Shown here: piece after piece, positions 24,701-36,023 of the stretch | How the letters are laid out: the number at the start of each line of letters is the position of its first letter | Position numbering within the stretch: the first letter of the stretch is position 1 | NCBI GenBank assembly: GCA_013399115.1 | Contig: VXAA01000133.1 | Span: forward strand, 64,571-128,570 | DNA: 64,000 bases | Direction of reading: 5' to 3' | Source: Anseranas semipalmata | Taxonomy: Eukaryota > Chordata > Aves > Anseriformes > Anseranatidae | Notes under the pieces: model-generated | Told to the model about the DNA's origin: nothing | The model's input: the letters and a program-made list of their open reading frames with translations, nothing else | Databases searched by the model: none | Position numbers and translations under genes: made by a program

Positions 24701-27700
24701 TAATCCCTTACCGCGTTGTGCAGGAAACTGTTTGTGGTGGTGATTTTCATCTGTTTGCTAGGAAGAGGAGAGACACTTTCATCGTCATCTTCCATGTCAT
24801 ACAGACCCTGAAAAGAAGCAAGGTTATAGTTTACAAGCAGGTAGATTTACTTTAGACATGATTCCCAAAGTAATTTTCTCCTGCCTTCAGCCTTCTTCAG
24901 AACACACACGGTAACATGAGGAAATGAACACAGAATCATAGAATGGTTTGGGTTTGAGGGGACCTTAAAGATCACCTCATTCCAATCCCCCTGCCATGGG
25001 CAGGGACACCTCCCACCAGACCAGGCTGCCCAAAGCCCCATCCAGCCTGGCCTTGAGCACTTCCAGCGATTGAGCATCCACACCTTCTCTGGGTAGCCTG
25101 TTCCAGTGCCTCACCACCCTCTGAGTGAAGAATTTCTTCCTTATATCTAATCTAAACCTACCCTCTTCTAACTTAAACCCGTTACCCCTTGTCCCATCAC
25201 TACACCCCCTGATAAATAGTCCCTTCCCAGCCTTCCTGTAGGCCTCCTTTAGGTACCGAAAGGCTGCTCTAAGGTCTCCCCAGAGCCTTCTCTTCTCCAG
25301 GGTAAACAACCCCAACTCCCTCAGCCTGTCTTCATAGGAGAGGTGCTCCAGCCCTCTGATCATCTCTGTGGCCCTCCTCTGGACCTGCTCTAACAGGTCC
25401 ATGTCTTTCTTATGTTGGGAGCCCCAGAGCTGAGCGCAGTGCTCCAGGTGGGGTCTCACACGGGCAGAGTAGAGGGGGAGATTCACCTCCCTCAACCTGC
25501 TGGCCATGCTTCTTTTGAAGTGGCCCAGGACACAGCTGGCCTTCTGGGCTGCAAGCGCACATTAGCAGCTCATGACGAGCTTTTCATCCACCAGTACCCC
25601 CATGTCCTTCTCCATGGAGCCACCCTCTACCCACACCAACTGTATTCATGTTTAGGACTGCAAACATGATGTTTGCATGTTTGGGATTGCATGACTACTT
25701 TGGACTTTGCTCCCGTCCTCACATCTAGAGGACAGAGAGCTGAAAGCATACAAGTCCATTTCCTAATGTCAGTGTAAGATCAAACTTCTTTTCCAGGAAC
25801 GTGATTTCCCTAGGTATACTGAAATCACATATAGATTTCTTTAATCATTAGACCTCATCAGCACTGATGAAACCACTGCTAGCTTTAAAGTTGAAGCCTG
25901 TGCATGGGATTTTTCTTTTTCTTAAAAGTAAGCAGATGCCTGCCGAATACAACTGAACTGAACGTTCCTTTTGAATAGTCTGCTTTCCTCAGCACAGCAC
26001 ATGCCCGTCTGGCACTAAAAAACACTGTACTATGAGGTTTACTGAATGAATAATTAATTTCCCAGTTCCACATAATGCCCATAGCCCTGCCTTAAAACAC
26101 TGAGGCTAACACCTACACAAATATTTTGTCATAGACTCTGAACAATAATATTTCTAAGAAAAAAGTCTATACACATATGGCACTGCCCAGAACATCGGAA
26201 GTCACAACTCAAAAGAGCTTCCCATTAATTCAGTAGAAAGGTGAAGAAAAATGAAGGGATTAGCAATGACAGCTTGAAAAATAAGTGGGTTTTCATGGTC
26301 AGCAAGATTCTGCTTTACAAACAGGAAAGTTGTTATAATCACAGAAATGCTATGAAGAAGAAAAAACAAAAGGGCTAGCAGCACAGAGGAGAGTTGTGCA
26401 GAAAACAAGTGGCAAAAATGCTAGCCAAGAGGACAATGGACTTGAGTTAGAGACAGTGAAATAGCTTCAAGGCTTATAGTAATGAAGTCAGAATAATGAA
26501 GACACTTTAAGTGATAGCATCTGGGATAGGTGAGGGCAGCAGGTTGATGCAGAGATAACAAACAGCTGAAGTTACCACAATTGAGGCAAAAAATAAACAC
26601 GACGTGATATTGCCAATGTCAGTTCTCCAATATTTCATAACACAGTTCACGTATACACACATACAAAATAAAATATGCAATATAAGCATAATTCCTCTGA
26701 AAGAGCCCAAGGTGGTAAGGTAGCTGAATGCTTGGGGGCTGCGGCAAAGGCCTTTAAAACTGATCCCAGGATAGACAGCACACATTCTAGGGTTTTCCTC
26801 AGACAAAGTCTTCTTGATATGGCAATGTTGACAGTACATCAAAAAACAGCTAGAATCATTCATCATCAGGTTTCCAGCAGGGACCCGCAGCTGGGGTTTC
26901 ACAGGAAGGTAACACCCCCTCCCATCTCACTGCAGAACATTTGCCAATGTGTAACAACATCCACTCTCTGAAGAAGCAGGCAGGATGCTGAATCAAAACA
27001 GCCAACGCCTGGACTTGATGCAGTATTACCGAAGGATTTATGGAAAGACATTATAGCTAAAGGTCTTGGTCTCTAGAAAAAACATGATCTCATACAGATA
27101 AAAACTGGGAATACCTACGCCGTACTCATGTAACACACAACGAATCAATTTCAGTTAGACTAAACGAAAGCCTCAATTACCATGAAAGTATCTTACTATG
27201 CTAGAATAAAGAGCCAAGCTGTTAGAGAACCTCCAAACTCTCTTCTTTCCTTCCTTAAGTTCTCTATGCACCCACCAATGTTCATGGACACCTCCCTGCC
27301 CCCTCTATTCCACACCCTACCCCCCAAAAAAAGGGTTAGAAAGAGCACAGAGCGGGCACACACCTGCTTATGTGTATGGTTGTTCACCACATTGATCCTC
27401 ATTCCTGCCGGATGAGAGTGTCCAGGAACTGGAGCTTTCTGCTACAGTTAGAGGGAAAGAACCAAAGCATTAAACGCTACAGTCCACCAGACCCCCATTT
27501 CAGGAGATTGGAGCTGTTCATTAACACCCCGAGACCACTTAAATGAGACACTCTCCTGCTCTTAAAACATGCTATACCACAATATTAGATAACATCTATG
27601 CCTCCTGTGATATGTTCAGTATGAGACATCTGCACTGAATTGAAGAAACTAAAACCTAAGGCCACGCAGATAACTTTTGATTCGAATTACTTGAGTTTTA

Positions 27701-29139
27701 GTTCAAGTTCAGAGGGAAGGGGACTTATTTCTAGCTCTGCCAGCAATGATTGGATTTTTATTGCTGCAAATACAAAACCATGGATGGGGTAAATCAATAA
27801 GCAAGCTTCTCTTCTATCACGCTACAGAGAACCAGAAGATATCTATTTCCATTAAGCTCAACAAGTTGGGACACAACCCAATTTAGTTGTTCAGTTCCAT
27901 TTCAAAGTAGAAGCATATACTGTCACTTCACACCAGAGCTGGAATAAGCTGTACTAGAATAAAACTACACACAGGGTAGCGTACCTGACCCTTCTGCCAT
28001 CTCATGTTATCCTGTGAAACAGGGAAACCACAACAGTCAGGGAATGTAGCCGCACTAATCAGCAACCAAAATCTACCAGCAGCTACCTCAAAAACGCCCT
28101 CTCAGTTTTTGAAAAAGCTGGAAGCTGTCAATTACAGAAAATAATGTCTTACAAAAATTCAGATTTGCATTTTCTCTCAAGTTACTGTGCACACAGCAGA
28201 GAACTTAAAAAACTGTCAAAGGAAATCAGCAGCTTATGCTGATAAACTGATTATACTGCAGCTGGAATAAATCTCGAGCCTCAGCAGGAATGCATCATGT
28301 AATCAAGAAATTCCCTGGAAGCCAGGATTTTCCTGAAAAGTGGACAGGTAGAAATAGCGAAATTGTAGAAGGGCACACAGAGTTTTTGATCTGCTTTGAG
28401 ATATAAACACAGTTGTATATTTTAAACCGTTATCCCCCCACTACGATAAGCCAGTTATCTAGACAGGACAATCTACACGTCAGACTCTTGCAAAGAACAG
28501 TGGTATAAGAACGACAAAAAATGCATGTGTTTTCTTTGCATTTTTAGCTGGGGAAGAGAGAGACTACTTAACAGTTCAAGATAACTATTTGAATGTTGAC
28601 AGGTGCACTGCTTTCATCTTTATTGGGCCCAAAATTCAAATGAAAGCTTAAATGTTCTGTAAACAAGGGAACGCATCCATGCAACTATTATCATTTCCAC
28701 TGGACTGCTGTAGAATAACTGAGGGGCTCAGAGGTGGCTTGCTTGACCTACTTGGATAGTTTTGGTGATTTTCACGGCTGGATTTACTGTCCCCATAGCT
28801 GGGCTGATAGCAGCTGGAGTGTTCCTTTTTAAACTGATCTTCTCTCTGGCATCCACCACTTTGGTCACCTTTTCAGCAGCAACACTTTGCTGCTTACGGG
28901 AATTCAACATCTCTCGAGCATCCTGCACCTTCCCTTTTATTTTGAACCGAGCGTCCTTTTGAACCAGTTTTTCACGAGCATCTTTAACCCCCAGTTTGTG
29001 TCGGGCATCAGTGAGGCCAATCTTCTGTCGGGCATCAAACGTCCTCTGGAAGTTGACAGCTGGTGATGATCTGCTTAAAAGATTTTGCTGGATCCCAATG
29101 CGAGATCTTACACCTCCAAATACTGGCCTTGTGTTAAGC
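18735..29139 (-). CDS. POLDIP3: Polymerase delta-interacting protein 3 (SKAR/PDIP46), exon 1 missing in gap
   Basis: Visible exons, in order of transcription: 29139-28752, 28011-27985 (27-nt microexon), 27441-27364, 24807-24712, then one exon present twice (22927-22745 and 22083-21901), 20967-20890, 20301-20172, 19331-19265, 18909-18735 with the stop. With one copy of the doubled exon this gives about 406 residues. Exon 1 (about 20 residues, needed phase 2) must lie in the 31649-32408 gap, giving a total near human's 421. The protein is an S6K1 target that binds the exon-junction complex and TREX, links splicing to translation and export, and binds polymerase delta p50. The first exon shown carries five repeated DAR(x)K(I/L)-type motifs. 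The RRM follows (MTVNNLHPRVTEEDIV, then CVCGALKRARLVHPGVAEVV), and the C-terminus ends TEFKIKL. The doubled exon is in frame (61 aa) but is probably an assembly artefact. Confidence 0.93.
21479..22348. repeat. Tandem duplicate, copy 1 (contains a POLDIP3 exon)
   Basis: Almost identical to 22350-23192. It begins TTGGAAGAATCC and ends CTTCTTAA immediately before a single N at 22349. Relative to copy 2 it has an extra 27 bp (starting GATGTTCAGACAGG) and a few base differences, including the CAAGCAC versus GCTTTC change after the T-run near 22145. It contains the 61-codon POLDIP3 exon at 21901-22083. The break at a lone N suggests two haplotype contigs set side by side. Confidence 0.9.
22350..23192. 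repeat. Tandem duplicate, copy 2 (contains a POLDIP3 exon)
   Basis: Second copy of the 21479-22348 segment, starting exactly after the single N and running on into unique intron sequence at AATGAACTTTACC. It carries the same 183-nt exon at 22745-22927 and lacks 27 bp present in copy 1. Confidence 0.9.
23539..24290 (-). mobile_element. Old CR1 LINE fragment
   Basis: The low-coordinate end AGAATCACAGAACAA is a decayed CR1 3' terminus. The text above it follows the CR1 reverse-complement pattern, including GAGCCCCAAAACGGGCACAG, CTTGCCTTCATTGCTGC and CAGAACCTCGCATTTG. It lies in a POLDIP3 intron, in the same orientation as the gene. It is highly diverged, with no intact frame. Confidence 0.75.
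24932..25640 (-). mobile_element. CR1 LINE, 5'-truncated, with reverse-transcriptase ORF tail
   Basis: The 3' end is AGAATCATAGAAT at 24932-24944 (+ strand reading), the avian CR1 hallmark. The reverse strand has a 176-codon open frame (25507-24977) with the CR1 ORF2 C-terminal pattern: PHLEHCAQLWGSQHKKD, LEQVQRRATEMIRGLEHL, RTRGN-like and FFTQRVVRHWNRLP. It is truncated in the usual CR1 way and sits in a POLDIP3 intron, same strand as the gene. The long open frame suggests a fairly young insertion, though no full-length protein remains. Confidence 0.92.
27985..28011 (-). other. Candidate 27-nt microexon of POLDIP3
   Basis: On the reverse strand TTTCACAG precedes and GTACGC follows a 27-nt open segment encoding DNMRWQKGQ, in phase with both neighbouring exons. 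I do not know an equivalent in human POLDIP3. If real it would be an optional in-frame insertion between the DAR-repeat exon and the next, a region where human POLDIP3 is alternatively spliced under TDP-43 control. Confidence 0.5.
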
Positions 29140-31139
29140 CTGAAAAAAAAAGTTTCAGACATTATAAGATGTGATACACTACCCGTAGAAGTATTTGTAT
29201 TACTGCTAACAAAAGCTCATTATTACTGCACAGAGCTCTGACCAGGTCAGACGCCTGAACACAACAGCACAGCTCCTAAGCTGTTTTATGCTGGATTTTA
29301 CTTTGCATGTAAATAGCTAAGGAACTGTTTTCCAAAATCCTTAAGCTCATATTTACAAACCTAAGGGCCTGACTTTATCTGTGCTAAATACCTACTACAT
29401 ACAAAATTCATCAAAAACAGAAATAGATTTTCTAGTGTTAGGACTGAGCAGCTCTGCAAAAACATCTCCTGTAACACAACGATATGCCTTGATACAAAGA
29501 AAACACGGAGCTATACATTTGATTTCAAGAATTCCGGGCAGCAAGCTCAGATTTTTGGCACTGTGGGAGGGCTGGATTTTAGAATGCACAAGCACAAGCA
29601 CCAATCTCAGTTCAAAGCCACTAGTTCCAAAAGTGTTTAACTGTCAGCAAGAATATGTACCGGTCAAATCACTTTTCAACGTCACCGCCTCTCCTTTTGA
29701 CAGAACTGCTGCACTCAGTGGCCTTTACTTTTTAAGTACATCATGGCAAAACTGAGCACAGAAGATAACAGTCCACAGAAAGAAAAGTATTTGTATTTGC
29801 ACGCAAGTATTACTAAGAAGCAGCTCATTATGTTGTGAAGCAGAAAGTAGCTTACTACAGATTTAATTTACTTTTCCAAAATTTCCCCTAAAAGGAAGTA
29901 GCTTGTCTAATTTTTTAATACAGGTCCTCCTTGAAATATTTTGTTAAGTTTTACGGTGGTTTCTTTTTACTGGGTTTCTTTTTGTAAACAAATGGCAAAA
30001 ATCTAAGAAATTTTAAAGCTATAGTAGTGACAAATACTCTTGATGTCAGCTTTTTTTAAATTCAAAATGAGCTAGTGCTCATGCTAGTACTGTAGTGTTT
30101 AGCTGCTTTCTGAACCACATCACACAGTACTGTAGTCTAAAATTAGGTATCTAGGGTTTATTTTACTAACTAAAAGGCTAATGCCACAAATTCAAATGAT
30201 GATGCCATTCAAATTCTTCGTATAGCTTTATATCAGTATTTCCTGATCTAACCCTCCCATCTAAACATTATTTACCATCATGTATTTACAGCGGAGAGAT
30301 CTGTGGAAAAGAGAAGACAAAGACTGAGCAGCCACTTCCTTGTCCCTATTCTCGCTGCATCCTGAACTGGAAAGCTAGGACTGGGCTCCCGCCATGGTAC
30401 CTGGCTAAGAGTCCTACAGCTGCCCTCTCATACAGCCAAAGCACACCAGCTAAGTGAGACAGGACTGTTACCAAGGCTATTTATTAAAATATGTCCAGAA
30501 GAATACGAAGGAGTAACAGTACCCATAGAGCAACAGCCACAAAACAAGACTTCCCCTGCCATTCTAAAAAGCTTTAATATAGCATAGCTGAAAGCATTTG
30601 GTTAGAATGCTGCAGAAGGCTTAACGAGTGGTTCTTTTTAATAAGCATAAAACAGGTCAAAGTAAAACCAGAAATACATGTATCAGCATTTAAGCCAGAA
30701 TGAAACTGTTAATGAGTTAGAAAGCTCTGTACTGAAGATGATACCTTCTCTGAAGGCTTTGTTTATCCTAATAATAAACTCTTCTCTGTAGAGAATTGCT
30801 TACCCTATAACAGCACAAACTGTTCAGGCATTTTGTGCCACAGCACCTGAAATACAAGGGAATCTCAAACATCTAATTCCCTTTCAAATACTACAAGCTC
30901 TGACTTATTTACTGCACCATAGACTATCTTGTCGGCTAGCACATTTTATAGCTGAAGATTTTTCTGTTATCGTTTTGTCCAGACTACTGAAGAGCATGTA
31001 ATACTATTATACAAGTTTGTTCAGTTTGTCCAGCCTTCCAAAGGCAAGCTAGCTACCTCAGAAATCCTATAAAGTAAGCTAAACATGACAAACAAGCGAA
31101 ATGCAAGGCACAAAAATTCTCATAGTGCTACCTAGGGAT

Positions 31140-31648
31140 TACTGTTCAGCAGATAAAACAGGGAGATTTCCTGGATGAAATGAGCGTTAAAGGGGAATCG
31201 GGAAGAGGAGAAAGGAGGTGCTTTGCATATTAAGCAGCATAAGACTGTTCCAAATATGGAGGATAACGTGACTGAAAGCACAAAGCCCAGGCCTTGCCTA
31301 CACAAGGATTTAAAGGTATTTGAATATTTCTGCTAGCGCATATTATCACGGAACTTTCAAAATACAACTGCAGACACAGAAGCACAAAGTCAACCAACTG
31401 GTCGTTCCTCAGTGACAATGAAATAAGCCTCACAAAACCAGAGGCGTGCTTAGCTAACACAGGCGGGGAGAAATCCGTGGACAAGAGCTTCGGGAGCATC
31501 AAGACCCTCCAGCAAAGGGAAGACGAGAAGCTCCCAAGAGAGAAGCCAGACGAGAACCGCCAACAGCTGCTCCACGGGTAAGCGGCCCGGCCCGCGCCGC
31601 AGACACCTGCCCCACAGAGGAGGAGCCCCAGCGCGCAGCCGACGCGGA
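31140..31648. other. POLDIP3 intron 1 and GC-rich edge of its CpG island
   Basis: Sequence becomes CpG-rich from about 31560 up to the gap. No exon-1 coding sequence (expected MADISLDELI-like) is visible on either side of the gap, so it must fall inside the Ns. The long reverse frames here are Ns plus GC bias. Confidence 0.6.
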
Positions 31649-32408
31649 NNNNNNNNNNNNNNNNNNNNNNNNNNNNNNNNNNNNNNNNNNNNNNNNNNNN
31701 NNNNNNNNNNNNNNNNNNNNNNNNNNNNNNNNNNNNNNNNNNNNNNNNNNNNNNNNNNNNNNNNNNNNNNNNNNNNNNNNNNNNNNNNNNNNNNNNNNNN
31801 NNNNNNNNNNNNNNNNNNNNNNNNNNNNNNNNNNNNNNNNNNNNNNNNNNNNNNNNNNNNNNNNNNNNNNNNNNNNNNNNNNNNNNNNNNNNNNNNNNNN
31901 NNNNNNNNNNNNNNNNNNNNNNNNNNNNNNNNNNNNNNNNNNNNNNNNNNNNNNNNNNNNNNNNNNNNNNNNNNNNNNNNNNNNNNNNNNNNNNNNNNNN
32001 NNNNNNNNNNNNNNNNNNNNNNNNNNNNNNNNNNNNNNNNNNNNNNNNNNNNNNNNNNNNNNNNNNNNNNNNNNNNNNNNNNNNNNNNNNNNNNNNNNNN
32101 NNNNNNNNNNNNNNNNNNNNNNNNNNNNNNNNNNNNNNNNNNNNNNNNNNNNNNNNNNNNNNNNNNNNNNNNNNNNNNNNNNNNNNNNNNNNNNNNNNNN
32201 NNNNNNNNNNNNNNNNNNNNNNNNNNNNNNNNNNNNNNNNNNNNNNNNNNNNNNNNNNNNNNNNNNNNNNNNNNNNNNNNNNNNNNNNNNNNNNNNNNNN
32301 NNNNNNNNNNNNNNNNNNNNNNNNNNNNNNNNNNNNNNNNNNNNNNNNNNNNNNNNNNNNNNNNNNNNNNNNNNNNNNNNNNNNNNNNNNNNNNNNNNNN
32401 NNNNNNNN
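31649..32408. other. Assembly gap hiding POLDIP3 exon 1 and promoter
   Basis: About 760 unknown bases flanked on both sides by CpG-rich DNA. From the phase of the next exon, POLDIP3 exon 1 should end two bases into a codon, and it probably lies here with its promoter. Confidence 0.85.
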
Positions 32409-33150
32409 ACGGGCGAGAAACCGGGGCGGGGGGGTCGGGACAGAGAGACGTTGCTCGTTGTAGGGCGGGGTAGCAAGGCGAGCCGCTCGCCCTGACCTCC
32501 AGAGCTAGCGCGCAGGGCCGTCCCAACGGGGCTGAGGCGAGGGTGTTATGCCTTAAACTTATGAGTAAGGAAAATAACGACCCGGGGTGACGCCCGGGTC
32601 CTCACTGCTGATGTGAGAGGAATTTTTGTGCGGGTACAGGTCGTCCCCGGGTGACCCGCTTACTTCGCGGGATGCCCGGGTGCCGTGATCTGCCCGACCC
32701 TCAAGTGTCTAGCGTCGCAAAGACAGAGCCAGGGGAGGGGCGCCTGGGGGCCGTACTGGCCGGGCGGGTGGGTCCGCGAGCGCTAGGAGCGCGGTGCTGG
32801 AGGAAGGGCTGTGGGGCCGCCTCCTGCCGTGCCCTGCGACTTGTGGGCTGCCGCAGGGAGGTGCCTCTTGATTTCCCCACGGGGCCCGGCTGTTGGTGGG
32901 CCTCCGTCCAAATGCCCTTGGCAGCGCAGCAAGCGTGCCGCCACGGGCCTGCTGTGCAGGATCCCGCCCTTTCCGTGGAAGGCAGGAGACCTCCGAAGCA
33001 CAGGGTTTTGTTTCTGCCCACAGTTCTGTTCCAGGGGCAGATACTTGACCAAACAGATATGGTGGGGCAGATGATGTGTGACAACAAAAAGAAAACAAAA
33101 AAGCCGGCTGTAGCGAAACTAACAGCCAACATTTTGGGCAAATTCCTATG
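32409..33150. other. CpG island remainder upstream of POLDIP3
   Basis: GC- and CpG-rich shore with open frames on both strands, none recognisable. It could support a divergent non-coding transcript on the + strand, but no conserved protein is seen. Confidence 0.45.
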
Positions 33151-33689
33151 AACTTGAGAGCAGCCCGAGTGGGTCAGAATAAAGCTCCATCTCCCCAGTA
33201 TCTGTTTCCAACCTGCAGGGAGACAACAGGGTCAGGCAGGTGGGTGTTCTAGCATCAGGCTCATCACCCTTCTGTGCTGACCCCTGCAGTTTCCCCAAAC
33301 GTGAGCAACTCAATGGCATCATTTGTGGATGAGGGAGACACTCCTCCAAGAGGTGAAAATCCAAGTGAATCAGAACAGTGGCCATAAGCAGATGCTCAGG
33401 GAGGAATTGGAATGGAACAAGCACTCACAGTACTTCCCCAGAGTGCTCCTCTGGCCACTCAGGTTTAGTAATCCAGTGGAGACCTCCTACAGGCACCTGC
33501 CCAGATGCCCCTTGATCCCAGTGACATGTAGAGAGTGCATGCATGCTCCAAAACACCTTCTCTTCCACTTGCGATCCCTTAAATCACCTACTTTCCAGGT
33601 GAAGAGTCCAGGCCTACTCACCCATTTCTTCTTCGATAAAAGCCCTTTCAGACCTCCGATGATTACTGTTGGCCTTTACTGATTCTTTT

Positions 33690-34330
33690 CCAGTTCCTGA
33701 TGTGGGGAGATCACAAATGGAGAGTGGCAAATCCAGATGCTTTCTGTCTTGTTTCCTACTCATTTGCCAATGATTTCTAATACTGGATTTTGTTTTTCAA
33801 TCACTCCTGGTAATTTCATGCAACTATCTGTCAAAGACCCCAAAGTTTTGTTGCTGAGCAATAGTGATCAGGCGAGAGCCTGTCCTTTTGTCTGTGCAAT
33901 GAGAATTGCTTTCCCCTGTAAGCACCACTTTTATGTAAATACACACTGAAATTCTGACGTTTTATTGCCACTCAGTGTGTGAGATCTTCCTGCGGTCCTT
34001 TCATCATCTTCATGACCCCAAATAATTTCACATCATCAGCAAACCGTAATCTCCTTGCTCACCCTTTCTCAAGACCACTCACAACTATGTTAAACATCAC
34101 AGGTCCCAGCACAGACCCCTGCCAAACTCCACATGTGGCTTTTCTTCATGTACCCTTACCCTCTGCTCCCTGTTTTTTAGCTAATAATTTATTCATGACA
34201 GGCTTGCTCTCATCCCGTGACTGCTTAGATGCTTTGAAAGCTTGGGGTGAAAGATTTTTTTCAAAAGCTTTGAGAAATCCAGGGGGATTAGATTAACCAA
34301 GTAGTATACTCCTGTTTGCAGACTTTTCAA
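33690..34330 (-). mobile_element. Ancient CR1/L3-like LINE remnant
   Basis: The + strand follows the reverse-complement pattern of old amniote CR1/L3 reverse-transcriptase sequence. Examples are AATAATTTCACATCATCAGC, CACAGGTCCCAGCACAGACC and TTCAAAAGCTTTGAGAAATC. The boundaries are vague and no frame survives. Its divergence is much greater than that of the CR1 copies at 24932 and 39987. Confidence 0.6.
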
Positions 34331-35997
34331 AGAAACTCGCAGGTTCGGAAGGCGGGATGTCTTTGTACAGAAACCGTGCCAACGCTTCCCAAGTAGGCCA
34401 TACTTGTGCAGCGCCTGCTAATTCGCTCCCTTCATGCCAGGGTCTGCTCCTCTGGGGAGTGCAGCCACCGGGCTCTTGTGGGGAAAAAGGGAAAGGTACA
34501 GGCTGCAACTCACCCCAGTTCTGGGTGTGCGACCCGCACAGGGGCTCTTGGCTGTGGGTGAGTTTCTTGCCGTGAGCCATGACAAGCTGCAGCTCGGCTT
34601 TCACTGGTCTCTCCCCGTTCCTTCTTTCAGCTGTGAATGAGAAGTCAAATATTTGCTTAGGGAAGGGCCCGGGCCTCTGCTTCCTTTCTGATGGCTGCGA
34701 GGGGGAGGAAGGCGCAAGCAGCAACAGAGACCTCCCCGAGCTGCTTCCATAAAGGGATCCTTGCTAAAACGTGCCAGGTAGCTTTCAGGCCTGCCCGTGG
34801 GCCAGGGGTTGCTTTTTAAAAAGCGGATTCCTTAAGAGCATTTACCTCATCAGCAGCTGGCTGAGAGCCGGGGTACAGGAGTCAGAACAGAGGAGACCCT
34901 TTCCTCGCCTCACAACAATTTCCTTTTTAAAACATTACTTCGGAAATTATGTGAAGGCCATCATGTTGACCTTGGGGTAGTACGCGACTTGTAATGTTAC
35001 CTTCATTGAATCTGACAGAAGCGTATGAAGCAGCTAAAGGCAGAATGACGTGGCTGAGGAAAATACTTGATAAATTGCCAGGGAGCAGGATCACATCATT
35101 CTGTAGTCCAGATGAAGTCGTTTGTCCCAGTGACTGCAGCGTTGGATGTGTTGCCTTGCCCTTCGAAGGACAGGTGCCCGCTGGGCACCTGGGCAGTGAG
35201 CAACCTTCGTTCTGCCCTGATAATTGTAACACGACTATTACACACTTACAGGTAGGCAGCACGTTTCTCCTTGAGTGCATTAATAACATCACTGTACTTA
35301 TTACCTTGATACAGAAATACTTTGTATGAAAGCAATAAAACAATTTTGTAATTAAACTCAAGAGGGAATTAGCTGCTATATGGGTAATTTTTCTATGTCA
35401 GGTTTTGTACACTGAAGCAGAATGCTAATAATTACAATAACAATCTTCTGGCTTATTACATTTTCCTTTTTTTGTTCGGATTGAAGACAGACATTAATGC
35501 TTTCGGAGGTTACACTGGAGGTGTTGCTTAATGTAAGGTCTCTCTGAGTTCTATCTCTTGCTTATCTCCATAAACTGAGATTTTGATACTCTGTTACTTA
35601 TTTATTAAGAGGCATGCTTTCTAGCAGGAACAAACTTCATTCTTAAAAATAAGAACAAAGAGAAAGGGCCAGATTTGGGATTAGCTTGGAATACAACAAA
35701 CATTTGCAGAAATAATGGGATATTCTTATCATGGTGAAAGTTTAAATTACTAGCAAACATGCATCCCTGGCTATTTTCTCTTCTTCTAATTTCTTTGCTG
35801 GAGTACTTCAGTTATTTGCGTTGGAGGTAATCCAGAAGAGAGTGGGACGTGTCCGGGTTGAAGCCGGCGCGCTGTGCCCGGGGGACCCCAGCACCTGGCA
35901 GCCGCCTGGGCTCGCGCGTGTCCTGCGTCAGGCACGGCACCACTGCTGTGAACCGGTCGCTCGAACGCTGGGGAGGAGAATCAAGCCTGAGACCTCC

Positions 35998-36023
35998 TTG
36001 TTTTTGTTTGTTTGTTTGTTTTT
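35998..36023. repeat. (GTTT)n microsatellite
   Basis: Runs of TTTG repeated about five to six times, followed by poly-T tracts to about 36090. Confidence 0.85.

Noticed and set aside
24977..25507. 176-codon reverse frame as a host gene
   Set aside because: It is the C-terminal part of a CR1 LINE ORF2, so it is annotated as mobile element.
31450..32526. 358-codon and 325-codon reverse frames near POLDIP3 promoter
   Set aside because: Most of their length is Ns. The flanks do not encode the expected POLDIP3 exon 1.
32651..33151. 166-codon forward frame in the CpG island
   Set aside because: Several overlapping frames on both strands are equally open; no recognisable protein. A non-coding divergent transcript is as likely.
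34994..35329. Forward frame of 111 codons, cysteine-containing
   Set aside because: No signal peptide, no splice context and no family match; isolated in AT-rich intergenic DNA.
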